Positions 39,405-47,562 of a stretch of 64,000 nucleotides of DNA are shown here, piece after piece; positions within the stretch are counted from its first letter, which is position 1; every line of letters starts with the position of its first letter. Location: positions 1 to 64,000 of the forward strand of contig NZ_JADPJL010000026.1 of NCBI RefSeq assembly GCF_023073415.1. The letters are read 5' to 3'. The DNA comes from Bradyrhizobium sp. 190. GTDB lineage: Bacteria; Pseudomonadota; Alphaproteobacteria; Rhizobiales; Xanthobacteraceae. A program made the translations under genes and the position numbers. The notes beneath the pieces are model-generated. The model saw only the letters and a program-made list of their open reading frames with translations. It was not told the DNA's origin and searched no databases.

Positions 39405-40622
39405 ATGGAAGACCTGAAAGTCACCGCCAACGGTTACGACTTCAAACCGGCACAGGCGGCGATGCAGCGCTACATCGACAACAACCTGCTATCGGGCATT
39501 TCCTGGGCAGTCATGGTCGGGCGCGACCTCGTCGACGTGAATTGCGTCGGATGGGCCGACAAAGAAGCACAGACGCCGCTCCGGACCGACCACATCTTCC
39601 GCGTCTTTTCCAACACCAAGCTAATCACCTCCTGCGCGGTGCTGCTGCTGTTCGAGGAAGGCAAACTGAGGCTCGACGACCCGATCGAAAAGTTTATTCC
39701 GCAGCTTGGAAATCGAAAAGTCCTGCGCCCGGGCGCAACGTCCCTTGATGACACGGAGCCGGCGAAGAGCTCGATCACCATCCGTCAGCTCCTGAGCCAC
39801 AGCTCCGGTCTGAGCTACGGCTTTTTCGATCCGGGCACCGCCATCTATAAGGCCCTCAACGAGCGCGGCGTGCACGATCCGAGGACGACGCTGGCTGACA
39901 TGGTGGACGTGCTGGCCGGCTTGCCGCTGATCTATCATCCCGGCACATCGTGGGAATATTCGCTCGCCACCGACGTGGTGTCGCGGCTGGTCGAGGTCAT
40001 CAGCGGCCAGAGCTTCGACAAGTTCATTCAGTCGCGGATCCTCGGCCCGCTCGGAATGGTCGATACCGGCTTCGTCGTGCCGGAAAAGGATCAGGGACGG
40101 CTCGTTGCGTACTACGCCGGCGCCGACCTGATGGAGCCGATGAAGCCAGGCCTCACCCGTACCGACAACTCGCCCTTCCCCGGCGCTTATCTGCGCCCGA
40201 TCGCAAGGCTCAGTGGCGGCGGCGGACTGGTTTCAACGCTACCCGATATGGTCGCATTGATCCGAAGTCTGCTGCCGGGCGGCAAAACCCTGCTCAAGCC
40301 GGAGACGATTGCGCAGATGATGACCAACCAGTTGCCGGATGGCCAGTGGATCCGCTTTGCGTTGATGGGCGAACAACCCGGCAAGGCGTACAGCCTCGCC
40401 GGCGGATTGATCCTCAAGCCCTCGCCGTTCGATCACCCTGACGCTTCAGGCGAACTCTACTGGGGCGGCGTCGCGGGCACGCAGTGGTGGATCTCGCCGA
40501 AAAAGAACATGGCCGGCGTGATGATGGCGCAGCGCCAGATGGCGTTCGTTCATCCGTTCTCGTTCGAGTTCAAGCGGCTGGCGCATGACGCGGTGAAGCA
40601 AGACGCCGAGGTTGTCGACTGA
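39405..40622 (+). CDS. Serine hydrolase, beta-lactamase class C/esterase family
   Basis: A 405-residue protein of the PBP4*/EstB/class C beta-lactamase fold. Ser69-x-x-Lys72 in VFSNTKLIT is the nucleophile motif, Tyr185 in WEYSLATD stands in the Y-x-N position (Y-S-L here), and GGVAGTQ replaces the KTG box. This pattern fits esterases or peptidases (EstB-like) better than a true beta-lactamase. There is no signal peptide, which also argues for a cytosolic esterase. AAGGGAGC precedes the ATG at 39405. It is bracketed by two inverted copies of a 117-bp repeat. Confidence 0.9.
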   Translation: MEDLKVTANGYDFKPAQAAMQRYIDNNLLSGISWAVMVGRDLVDVNCVGWADKEAQTPLRTDHIFRVFSNTKLITSCAVLLLFEEGKLRLDDPIEKFIPQLGNRKVLRPGATSLDDTEPAKSSITIRQLLSHSSGLSYGFFDPGTAIYKALNERGVHDPRTTLADMVDVLAGLPLIYHPGTSWEYSLATDVVSRLVEVISGQSFDKFIQSRILGPLGMVDTGFVVPEKDQGRLVAYYAGADLMEPMKPGLTRTDNSPFPGAYLRPIARLSGGGGLVSTLPDMVALIRSLLPGGKTLLKPETIAQMMTNQLPDGQWIRFALMGEQPGKAYSLAGGLILKPSPFDHPDASGELYWGGVAGTQWWISPKKNMAGVMMAQRQMAFVHPFSFEFKRLAHDAVKQDAEVVD

Positions 40623-40640
40623 GGCAACCACCGATCCATC

Positions 40641-40757
40641 GTCGTCCCTGCGAACGCAGGGACCCATAGCCACCGGCGGCCATGTTGCGAAAGGCGTCAA
40701 CCACCCAGCCCGAAAGATAGATCACGCGGTATGGGTCCCTGCGTTCGCAGGGACGAC
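40641..40757. repeat. 117-bp inverted-repeat element, copy B
   Basis: Same arms and same length as copy A at 39248-39364. Its 61-bp centre starts GCCACCGGCG, like the reverse complement of copy A's centre (GCCACCAGCG), so the two elements lie in opposite orientation. It begins 18 bases after the serine hydrolase stop and ends 9 bases before the stop of the convergent pleD gene. Confidence 0.9.
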
Positions 40758-40766
40758 AGCAGCAGC

Positions 40767-42140
40767 TTACGCCGCCGTCGAAACCACCCTGTTGCGTCCG
40801 TCGTGCTTGGCGCGATAGAGCGCCGTGTCGGCGCGCTTGAGCACGTCGGCGACCGGCTCGCCCTTGTGGTCCAGCGTCGCCAGCCCGATCGAGATCGTGA
40901 CGTCGATGCGCTTGGTGCCCTTGTTGACCGCAAAGGTTTCGCCGGCGATCGAGCGGCGCAGGCGCTCGGCGACCATGCCGGCGACCGTCAGGTCGGTTTC
41001 CGGCATCACGATCACAAACTCTTCGCCGCCGTAGCGGCAGGCGAGATCGATGCCGCGGATCGACTTGCGGATACGCACGGCGAATTCGCGCAGCACGTCG
41101 TCGCCGGCGTCGTGGCCATAGGTGTCGTTGATGGATTTGAAGAAGTCGATGTCGAGGATCATCAGCGCGAGCGGCTTGCCGCGGCTCGAGGCCTGCTCGG
41201 CCAGCGTCGAGAGATGGCTTTCCATGTAGCGGCGGTTATGCAGGCCCGTCAGCGCGTCGGTGATCGCCATTTCGATCGAGTTCTGCACGTTGTCGCGCAG
41301 ATGGTCAGTATAGCGCCGCTTGCGGATCTGGGTGCGCGCGCGCGCCAACAATTCGTTCTTGTCGACGGGACGCAAGAGATAATCGTTGACGCCGATTTCG
41401 AGCCCGCGCAGCAGCCGCGCATTGTTGTCGGCGTCGGAGATGGCGAGGATCGGCAACTGGCGGGTGCGCTCCAGCGAGCGCGCCTGGCTGCACAGCCGCA
41501 GGCCGTCGTAATTTTCCAGGCCGAGCGAAACGATCAGCAAATCGTAATTGCCCTCGGCGGCGTGAAACAGCGCTTCCGCCGGATTGATTTCGACGTCGAC
41601 GGTGTGCTCGGCAGAAAGGATCGGTGCCAGCCGCTCGTAGGACGATGGCCGGTCGTCCACCAAAAGGATCCTGCCGCCGACGCCCTTGTCGGCGATCGCG
41701 CTGCGTTCGGGCGCCTCCATGCCGATCTCGAGCGAGGTGATGGCGCGCATCCGCAGCTCATCGGTCATCATCTTCAGCCGCGTCAGGGACCGAACGCGGG
41801 CGATCAGAACGATGTCGGACACCGGCTTGGTGAGAAAATCGTCGGCTCCGGCTTCCAGCCCGCGAACGCGATCGGACGGGCTGTCCAGCGCGGTGACGAT
41901 CACGACGGGAATGAAATGGGTGGCCGGATTGGACTTCAGCCGGCGGCAGACCTCAAAGCCGTCCATGTCGGGCATCATGACGTCGAGCAGGATAATGTCG
42001 CATTCGGAGCGCGAACAGAGATCGAGCGCCTCAGCACCGTTGGAAGCCGTCAACACGTCGAAATATTCGGCCGACAGACGGGCTTCCAGCAGCTTCACGT
42101 TCGCTGGAACGTCATCGACGACAAGGATACGCGCAGACAT
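40767..42140 (-). CDS. pleD: Diguanylate cyclase response regulator PleD
   Basis: A 457-residue protein with two receiver domains and a GGDEF domain. The first receiver has Asp53 in LLDVMMPD and Lys105 in LTKPV. The second (from about residue 156) keeps LLVDD but has Ser205 where the phospho-Asp would be, as in Caulobacter PleD. GGEEF (371-375) is the c-di-GMP synthase site and RGID (362-365) the product-inhibition I-site. It makes c-di-GMP during the swarmer-to-stalked transition. It is 12 bp downstream of divK on the same strand, the conserved Caulobacter-type divK-pleD pair. Confidence 0.98.
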   Translation of the reverse strand: MSARILVVDDVPANVKLLEARLSAEYFDVLTASNGAEALDLCSRSECDIILLDVMMPDMDGFEVCRRLKSNPATHFIPVVIVTALDSPSDRVRGLEAGADDFLTKPVSDIVLIARVRSLTRLKMMTDELRMRAITSLEIGMEAPERSAIADKGVGGRILLVDDRPSSYERLAPILSAEHTVDVEINPAEALFHAAEGNYDLLIVSLGLENYDGLRLCSQARSLERTRQLPILAISDADNNARLLRGLEIGVNDYLLRPVDKNELLARARTQIRKRRYTDHLRDNVQNSIEMAITDALTGLHNRRYMESHLSTLAEQASSRGKPLALMILDIDFFKSINDTYGHDAGDDVLREFAVRIRKSIRGIDLACRYGGEEFVIVMPETDLTVAGMVAERLRRSIAGETFAVNKGTKRIDVTISIGLATLDHKGEPVADVLKRADTALYRAKHDGRNRVVSTAA

Positions 42141-42152
42141 CGAAACTCACTC

Positions 42153-42518
42153 CTACCCGATAAAACGCCGCACGGTTTCGATAAACTTGCCGACGGAAAT
42201 TGGTTTGGACAAATACGCCTCGCAGCCGCCCTCGCGGATGCGCTCTTCGTCGCCTTTCATCGCGAATGCCGTGACGGCAACTACCGGAATGGCGCGCAAC
42301 TCCGGATCGTCCTTGATCCAGCGCGTCACCTCGAGGCCAGACACTTGCGGAAGCTGGATATCCATCAGGATCAGGTCAGGCCGCAGCTTGCGGACGAGAT
42401 CGAGCGCCTCGAAACCATTGCTGGTGCCCGAGGTCTGATAGCCGTGCGCTTCCAACAGGTCGCGAAAGAGCTTCATGTTGAGCTCGTTGTCCTCCACGAT
42501 CAGGACGGTTTTTGCCAT
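42153..42518 (-). CDS. divK: Single-domain response regulator DivK
   Basis: A 121-residue receiver-only protein with Asp53 as phosphorylation site (ILMDIQLP), Asp9-Asp10-type acidic pocket in IVEDNELNMKLF and Lys in LSKPIS. It relays signals from PleC/DivJ-type kinases to the CckA-ChpT-CtrA pathway. The family match is close along the whole chain (QTSGTSNGFEALDLVRK). The start at 42518 has GGGGAGGG upstream; an earlier frame start adds no family sequence. It is first in the divK-pleD operon. Confidence 0.97.
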   Translation of the reverse strand: MAKTVLIVEDNELNMKLFRDLLEAHGYQTSGTSNGFEALDLVRKLRPDLILMDIQLPQVSGLEVTRWIKDDPELRAIPVVAVTAFAMKGDEERIREGGCEAYLSKPISVGKFIETVRRFIG

Positions 42519-42751
42519 CCCGTCCCTCCCCTCATCTTCAGGAAACAGGTCCGGCCTTTCAGTACGATCTTGTACCGCCGCCGGGCTGCCGAAAAGTGAA
42601 TTCAAACTAGCGTCAGATTTCGCTCTAAGCCGTTAAACCGATGCGCCAACTTTTGCGAAGTGGTTTCCACTTGCTTGAACAGACTCCGCAGACTCGGGCA
42701 TGATGGTTCCAAACTAGACACCATAAGTTAACGGAAAGGCAAACCCATCTG

Positions 42752-43051
42752 TTGAAAAAGCCTGTTCACAACCCCCGCGAAGTGGCTGAAATCGTTGCAG
42801 TTCAGGCGCTGAGTTTTATTGCCGGCGATCCCGAAAGGCTGGGCCTGTTCCTGGCCGAAAGCGGCATCGGTCCGGAGACGCTGCGCACGGCTGCTGCCGA
42901 CCCGCAATTTCTGGCTTCGGTGCTGGATTTTGTGATGCGGGACGATGCAACCGTGAAGGCGTTTGCGAGCGCCTCGCAACTGCATCCGACCAACATCGCC
43001 GCCGCCCGCCAGGTGCTGGGCGACCCGCACTGGGAGCGCGACGTGCCGTGA
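42752..43051 (+). CDS. DUF3572 family protein
   Basis: A 99-residue protein of the alphaproteobacterial DUF3572 family: AEIVAVQALSFIAGDPERLGLFLAESGI, then FLASVLDFVMRDD, with all-helical character. It starts with TTG; a weak AAGG lies 12 bases upstream. It overlaps the dinB start by GTGA, so the two are translated together. Its role is unknown. The linkage to a translesion polymerase may be informative, although the pairing may simply reflect a conserved operon. Confidence 0.88.
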   Translation: MKKPVHNPREVAEIVAVQALSFIAGDPERLGLFLAESGIGPETLRTAAADPQFLASVLDFVMRDDATVKAFASASQLHPTNIAAARQVLGDPHWERDVP

Positions 43052-44355
43052 GTGCGCCCGCGGTGTCCTTGGACGGTCCGCGCGCTTTCTGCCGGGATTG
43101 CCTCGGCAACCTCGATATCACGGCGAGACGGTGCGGCGGATGCGGTTCCCCGCGCCTCGTCCGCCATCAAGCGCTGCCCTCGCTGACGCTGGCGCATATC
43201 GATTGCGACGCGTTCTACGCCACCGTCGAGAAGCGCGACAACCCGGAGCTTGCCGACAAGCCCGTGATCATCGGCGGCGGCAAGCGCGGCGTGGTGTCGG
43301 CTGCCTGCTACGTTTCGCGCACCTATGGCGTGCGCTCGGCGATGCCGATGTTTAAAGCGCTGGCGCTCTGCCCGCAGGCTGCCGTGATTCCGCCCGACAT
43401 GGCGAAATATGTCCGCGTCGGCCGCGAGGTGCGGCACGCCATGCAGACGCTGACGCCGCTGGTGGAACCGCTGTCGATCGACGAGGCGTTCCTGGATCTG
43501 GCCGGCACGCAACGCGTTCATGGCATGATCCCGGCAAAAGTGCTGGCGCGCTTTGCCCGCGACGTCGAGCGCGACATCGGGATCACGGTGTCCGTCGGCC
43601 TGTCCTGCAACAAGTTCCTGGCCAAGATCGCCTCCGATCTCGACAAGCCCCGCGGCTTTGCCGCCCTTGACCAGATCGAGGCACGCGACATGCTCGCGGA
43701 CAAGCCGGTCGGCTTCATCTATGGCGTCGGCCCCGCGACCCAGGAGAAGCTGGTGCAGCGGGGTTTTCGCACCATCGCGGACCTGCAGCGCGCCGACGAG
43801 GTCGAGCTGATGAAGCAGTTCGGCGGCGAAGGCCGCAGGCTGTGGCGGCTGGCGCGCGGCATCGACGACCGCAGCGTGGTGGCGGACCGCGGCGCCAAGA
43901 CCATCTCCAACGAGACCACGTTCGAGAACGACATCAAGGATTTTGCAACGCTGGAAAAGGTGCTGTGGCGGCTGTCGGAGAAAGTGTCGTCGCGGCTGAA
44001 AAGCAGCGATCTGTCAGGCCTCACCATCACCTTGAAGCTGAAGACCGCGGATTTCAGGCAGCGCACCCGCTCGCAATCGATCCAGGCACCGACGCAGCTC
44101 GCCGCCAAGATTTTTGCGGTGTCGCGCGAAATGCTGGCGAAGGAAATCGACGGCACGGCTTTTCGCCTGATAGGCACTGGCGTCAGCGCACTGCGCGAGG
44201 GATCGCAGGCCGACGATACCGACATGCTCGATCGCCGCTCGGCCCATGCCGAGCGCGCGATGGACGATTTGCGAAAGAAATTCGGCAATGCCGCTGTCAT
44301 CAGGGGCATCGCGTATAAGGGGCCGGCCAAAGAGGATGATGAGGAGGAAGAGTAA
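43048..44355 (+). CDS. dinB: DNA polymerase IV with N-terminal zinc ribbon
   Basis: A 435-residue Y-family translesion polymerase. After a 45-residue extension with two Cys pairs (CRDCLGN and CGGCGSPR, about positions 15, 18, 29 and 32), the catalytic core starts AHIDCDAFYATVEKRDNPEL. SIDEAFLDLAGT holds the second acidic pair; GVGPATQEKL is the HhH. A short acidic C-terminus (EDDEEEE) follows, and no clear beta-clamp pentapeptide is visible. The zinc ribbon head is characteristic of the rhizobial DinB1-like form. The start is GTG at 43048, overlapping the DUF3572 stop. Confidence 0.95.
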   Translation: MSAPAVSLDGPRAFCRDCLGNLDITARRCGGCGSPRLVRHQALPSLTLAHIDCDAFYATVEKRDNPELADKPVIIGGGKRGVVSAACYVSRTYGVRSAMPMFKALALCPQAAVIPPDMAKYVRVGREVRHAMQTLTPLVEPLSIDEAFLDLAGTQRVHGMIPAKVLARFARDVERDIGITVSVGLSCNKFLAKIASDLDKPRGFAALDQIEARDMLADKPVGFIYGVGPATQEKLVQRGFRTIADLQRADEVELMKQFGGEGRRLWRLARGIDDRSVVADRGAKTISNETTFENDIKDFATLEKVLWRLSEKVSSRLKSSDLSGLTITLKLKTADFRQRTRSQSIQAPTQLAAKIFAVSREMLAKEIDGTAFRLIGTGVSALREGSQADDTDMLDRRSAHAERAMDDLRKKFGNAAVIRGIAYKGPAKEDDEEEE

Positions 44356-44368
44356 ACCGCTATCTCCT

Positions 44369-44452
44369 CGTCATTGCGAGCGAAGCGAAGCAATCCATCG
44401 CGCCACAAGCGGAGAGATGGATTGCTTCGTCGCTGCGCTCCTCGCAATGACG
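44369..44452. repeat. Extragenic palindrome, CGTCATTGCGAGC type, copy 2
   Basis: An 84-bp version of the element at 35179-35291, with CGTCATTGCGAGCG and CTCGCAATGACG ends and the internal AAGCAATCCAT/ATGGATTGCTTCG pair. It lies 13 bases after dinB and 18 bases before the stop of the convergent RidA gene. Confidence 0.85.
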
Positions 44453-44470
44453 CTGGGGGCGCCGAAAACG

Positions 44471-44872
44471 TCAATCGACGACGGCCACGGCCTCAATCTC
44501 GATCAGCCATTCAGGGGCCGCAAGCGCCGTTACACCGACGAGCGTGCTCGCCGGCGGCTCCATGCCTTCAAAGAACGCCGAGCGCGCCTTGCCGATGATG
44601 GGACGAAGCTCCGGCTTGTAGCCAACGACGAAGGTGGTGATCTTCACGATATCAGCATACCCCGCACCGGCGGCTTTCAGCGCCAGGCCGATATTGTGCA
44701 TCACCTGTGTCGTTTGCGCGGCCAGATCACCCTCGCCGACCACCCGTCCCTCGTCGTCGGTGGATACCTGTCCCGCGATATAGATCGTGCGCGCCCCTGA
44801 CGCTACGACGACGTGGGAGTAAGCCGGATTGTGGTGAAGGCCGCTTGGCCGAAGTTGTTCGAGCTTGCTCAT
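44471..44872 (-). CDS. RidA/YjgF family protein (1)
   Basis: A 133-residue RidA-family protein: YSHVVVASGARTIYIAGQVSTD, then QTTQVMHNIGLALKAAGAGYADIVKIT and LVGVTALAAPEWLIEIEAVAV. The arginine for substrate carboxylate binding usually sits before STLVGV; here that segment reads PPASTLVGV, without Arg at the canonical place. Canonical RidA deaminates enamine/imine intermediates released by PLP enzymes; this one may be a divergent Rid subgroup. AGGGAGG precedes the ATG at 44872. Confidence 0.9.
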   Translation of the reverse strand: MSKLEQLRPSGLHHNPAYSHVVVASGARTIYIAGQVSTDDEGRVVGEGDLAAQTTQVMHNIGLALKAAGAGYADIVKITTFVVGYKPELRPIIGKARSAFFEGMEPPASTLVGVTALAAPEWLIEIEAVAVVD

Positions 44873-45061
44873 GTTTTGCCTCCCTGAGGTGCATGGTTGG
44901 GCCGAAGCGTATCCGGGTCCGGCGCTCTCGACCAGATGGGTTCTCGCAGGATGCGAGGCGCGTCGTGGGTTTGAATTGTAATCGCAAGATGCTCTGAGGG
45001 ATGGCTCGAACAACCAGCCCGGAAGCTCGAGATCCCGGATTCGCGCTAATGCGCGCTCTCA

Positions 45062-45104
45062 GATGCGCAATTGCGCATCGGGGGATGACGGGCTTTCGCC
45101 CGTC
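45062..45104. repeat. Perfect palindrome and hairpin at the 3' end of eipB
   Basis: GATGCGCAATTGCGCATC (45062-45079) is a perfect 18-bp palindrome. GACGGGC-TTTC-GCCCGTC (45087-45104) is a hairpin reaching into the eipB stop codon (45103-45105). Together they look like a REP-type element ending the gene. Confidence 0.6.
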
Positions 45105-45969
45105 ACTTGCACGGCTTGGAATCCCTGACGTCGAAGCGGCCCATCGCGCCCGCAATCACGAAGTCGTTGTAGTCGAGCACCAGCGCGCGGGAGACGCCGT
45201 TCTCGAACAGCTCGAAAGACATCGCGTAAACCGGCGTCTGCTCGCCGTCTTTTGCCTTGGCGTCGCGGTCGTAATAGCTCACGGTCACGGGCCAGCGGGT
45301 CAGCGTCTTCATCTGGTCGTTGGCGGTCGAGGGATCGGGCGAGGCAATGCTGCGGGTGCCCGGAATCGGCTGCCCGATCACCGACAGCGTATTGTAGACC
45401 TTCTCGCCATTGTCGGAGCCGTCATAGACCATCAGTTCCAGCACCGATTTGCCCTCGCGCGCGGCGGCGATGATGTGCTGGATCTGCTCGGTCGGGAACA
45501 CGACCTTGCCGTCGAGTTCGAACGTCTTCGCAACCGGCTGTTTCAGCTTGACCGTGATGCGGTCGCCGACCCGCTCCGCCATGCCGTCGATCGGGGCGGA
45601 AGCGGCATCGTTCATCCGGGTGTCGATCTTGAAGCGGTAGCTTTTGCCGGCGGCGTCCTCCCAGGAATGCGAGCGCAGATCGCTCAGCGTCACCTTGCCC
45701 TCGCCGCTGTCGAGTTCCGACACCTGGCGAAATTCGGACGTGTAGCCCTCGCAGGCGCTGCCCGAGAAATTGTAGAGGATGCGCCCGCGCGCACCCGATA
45801 TCGCGTTGGTGCCGCGCGACTTGACCAGCTTCAATTCATACAGCGCCTGATGGGAAAGAAACGGCCCGCCGGCGGCTGCCAGCGCCGGTCCGCTTGCGAA
45901 GCCGGATATCAGGGTCGCGGCAACCGTGAACGCCAGAGCACGGACCGGAATCGGGAACGAGCTAGCCAT
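45103..45969 (-). CDS. eipB: Cell envelope integrity protein EipB (DUF1849)
   Basis: A 288-residue periplasmic protein with a signal peptide (residues 1 to about 32). It belongs to DUF1849/EipB, described in Brucella as a beta-spiral protein needed for envelope integrity. Family features are SHQALYELKLVKSRGTNAI, GRILYNFSGSACEGYTSEFR and the two Cys (Cys73 and Cys287 at the very C-terminus) that form the conserved disulfide. The start at 45969 has GAGGA upstream. It is a single gene followed by a palindromic element at its stop. Confidence 0.94.
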   Translation of the reverse strand: MASSFPIPVRALAFTVAATLISGFASGPALAAAGGPFLSHQALYELKLVKSRGTNAISGARGRILYNFSGSACEGYTSEFRQVSELDSGEGKVTLSDLRSHSWEDAAGKSYRFKIDTRMNDAASAPIDGMAERVGDRITVKLKQPVAKTFELDGKVVFPTEQIQHIIAAAREGKSVLELMVYDGSDNGEKVYNTLSVIGQPIPGTRSIASPDPSTANDQMKTLTRWPVTVSYYDRDAKAKDGEQTPVYAMSFELFENGVSRALVLDYNDFVIAGAMGRFDVRDSKPCK

Positions 45970-46222
45970 GTCCAGTTTTTTCCTCGAGGGAGATTCGGCT
46001 ACATTAGTGATGGCTCCATTGCGTCGCAACTAGGGCGGCGCCTGGGGAACGCAGGAATTTGACGCCGGGAAGCCTTGCTTTTCGGCAATTTTACGGAGCG
46101 ATTTACACTGGCCGCAGCGTCGCGCCGCTGATCTGCCGTCGCTTGCAACCGGCGGCGCGATGCGCGAAACAGTGCGGCCTGATCTCGGGTCAGGAAAGTC
46201 ACATCAATCGGGGAAGAAAAAC

Positions 46223-46690
46223 ATGGCGGGTACGGTCGAACAGAAGCTGGCGGCGCAAGGCATCGTCCTGAACGAGCCGCGCACCCCGATGGCGAATTAC
46301 GTCGGCTTCGTACGATCAGGCAATTTGCTGTTCGTCTCCGGCCAGGTGTGCGCCAATGCGGAAGGCAAGCTGATCGCCAAGGGCAAGTTAGGCGCCGGCG
46401 TCACCATCGAACAGGGCTACGCCGCGGCACAGGGCTGTGGCGTCAACCTGCTGGCCCAAGTCAAGGCGGCGCTGGGCGATCTCGACAAGGTGGTCCGCGT
46501 GGTCAGGCTCGGCGGCTTCATCAATTCCGCGCCTGATTTCCTCGACGGACCCAAGGTGCTCAACGGCACCTCCGACCTGATGGTCACCGCCTTCGGCGAC
46601 AAGGGCCGGCATGCCCGCACCACCGTCGGCGTCGCCTCCTTGCCCTCCGATGCCGCCGTCGAGGTCGACGCCATCTTCGAGGTGTCCTGA
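46223..46690 (+). CDS. RidA/YjgF family protein (2), YjgH-like
   Basis: A 155-residue RidA relative of the longer subgroup: EQKLAAQGIVLNEPRTPMANY, then LLFVSGQVC, GVNLLAQVKAALGDLDKVVRVVRL and HARTTVGVASLPSDAAVEVDAIF. Here the Arg before TTVGV is present, as in active imine deaminases. GGGGAAG lies nine bases upstream of the ATG. It is followed 13 bp later by a phosphodiesterase gene, probably in one operon. Confidence 0.92.
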   Translation: MAGTVEQKLAAQGIVLNEPRTPMANYVGFVRSGNLLFVSGQVCANAEGKLIAKGKLGAGVTIEQGYAAAQGCGVNLLAQVKAALGDLDKVVRVVRLGGFINSAPDFLDGPKVLNGTSDLMVTAFGDKGRHARTTVGVASLPSDAAVEVDAIFEVS

Positions 46691-46703
46691 GCGGAGCCTC
46701 CTC

Positions 46704-47456
46704 ATGCGCGCGCCGGACTGGCTGACGGCACGGCCGGTCGCCCACCGCGGCCTGCATGATATTGCGCGTGGCATCGTCGAAAACATGCCGGCGGCCGCGC
46801 AGGCCGCCATCGACGGCAACTTCACCATCGAATGCGACATCCAGCTTTCCAGGGATGGCGAGGCGATGGTGCATCATGACAACGCGCTCGGCCGCCTCAC
46901 CGAGAGTTCCGGCGCTTTGCTCGGCAAGACCGCGGCGGAACTGAAGGCTGTCAAGTTCAAGCATACGCCGGAGCGCATGATGACGCTCGGCGATCTCTGT
47001 TCGCTTGTCGCCGGCCGCGTGCCGCTGGTGATCGAGGTCAAAAGCCACTTCGACGGCGACCGCCGGCTGGTGAAGCGGATGGCGGAGGTGCTGGCCTCGT
47101 ATGACGGCCCTGCCGTCGGCATGTCCTTCGATCCGGACCAGGTGGTGGCGTTGCGCGAACTGATCCCCGGCCGCGCCCGCGGCATCGTGGCGGAGCGCGA
47201 ATATACCGCCGACGAGTGGCCGGAAGCGTCAGCCGAACAGCGCCGCGGCATGACGCATCTGCGCCACGCCTTCCGCACCCGGCCGCATTTCGTCGCCTAT
47301 TGGGTGGATGAACTGCCGGCAGCCGCCCCCTGGATCGCCCGCAATATTTTCGGCCTGCCGCTCCTGAGCTGGACTGTGCGCACGCCCGAGCAACGCCAGC
47401 AGGCCGCCCGTTACGCCGATCAGATGATCTTCGAGGAGTTCCTGCCGGGAACCTGA
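46704..47456 (+). CDS. Glycerophosphodiester phosphodiesterase family protein
   Basis: A 250-residue GDPD-family enzyme with the TIM-barrel active-site pieces His14-Arg15-Gly (VAHRGLHD), Glu26-Asn27, Glu43-x-Asp45 (IECDIQLSRDG), His57/58 and later VIEVKS. It hydrolyses glycerophosphodiesters to glycerol-3-phosphate and alcohol. There is no signal peptide, so it is cytosolic (UgpQ-type). GGAGC precedes the ATG at 46704. It is linked with RidA upstream and a FemAB-like gene downstream, 106 bp away. Confidence 0.93.
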   Translation: MRAPDWLTARPVAHRGLHDIARGIVENMPAAAQAAIDGNFTIECDIQLSRDGEAMVHHDNALGRLTESSGALLGKTAAELKAVKFKHTPERMMTLGDLCSLVAGRVPLVIEVKSHFDGDRRLVKRMAEVLASYDGPAVGMSFDPDQVVALRELIPGRARGIVAEREYTADEWPEASAEQRRGMTHLRHAFRTRPHFVAYWVDELPAAAPWIARNIFGLPLLSWTVRTPEQRQQAARYADQMIFEEFLPGT

Positions 47457-47562
47457 TGCGCAGCCGCCCACCTTGAACTCGCCCGCCCGATGCACGATCT
47501 TTGAAGCGTTGGCCACCATGCGCGATGGCTGATCGCACGATGGGACCGGTCCGAATTTCTAG

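Noticed and set aside
39405..40622. Calling the serine hydrolase a beta-lactamase resistance gene
   Set aside because: It has no signal peptide and lacks a clear Y-x-N and KTG box, fitting an EstB-like esterase better.
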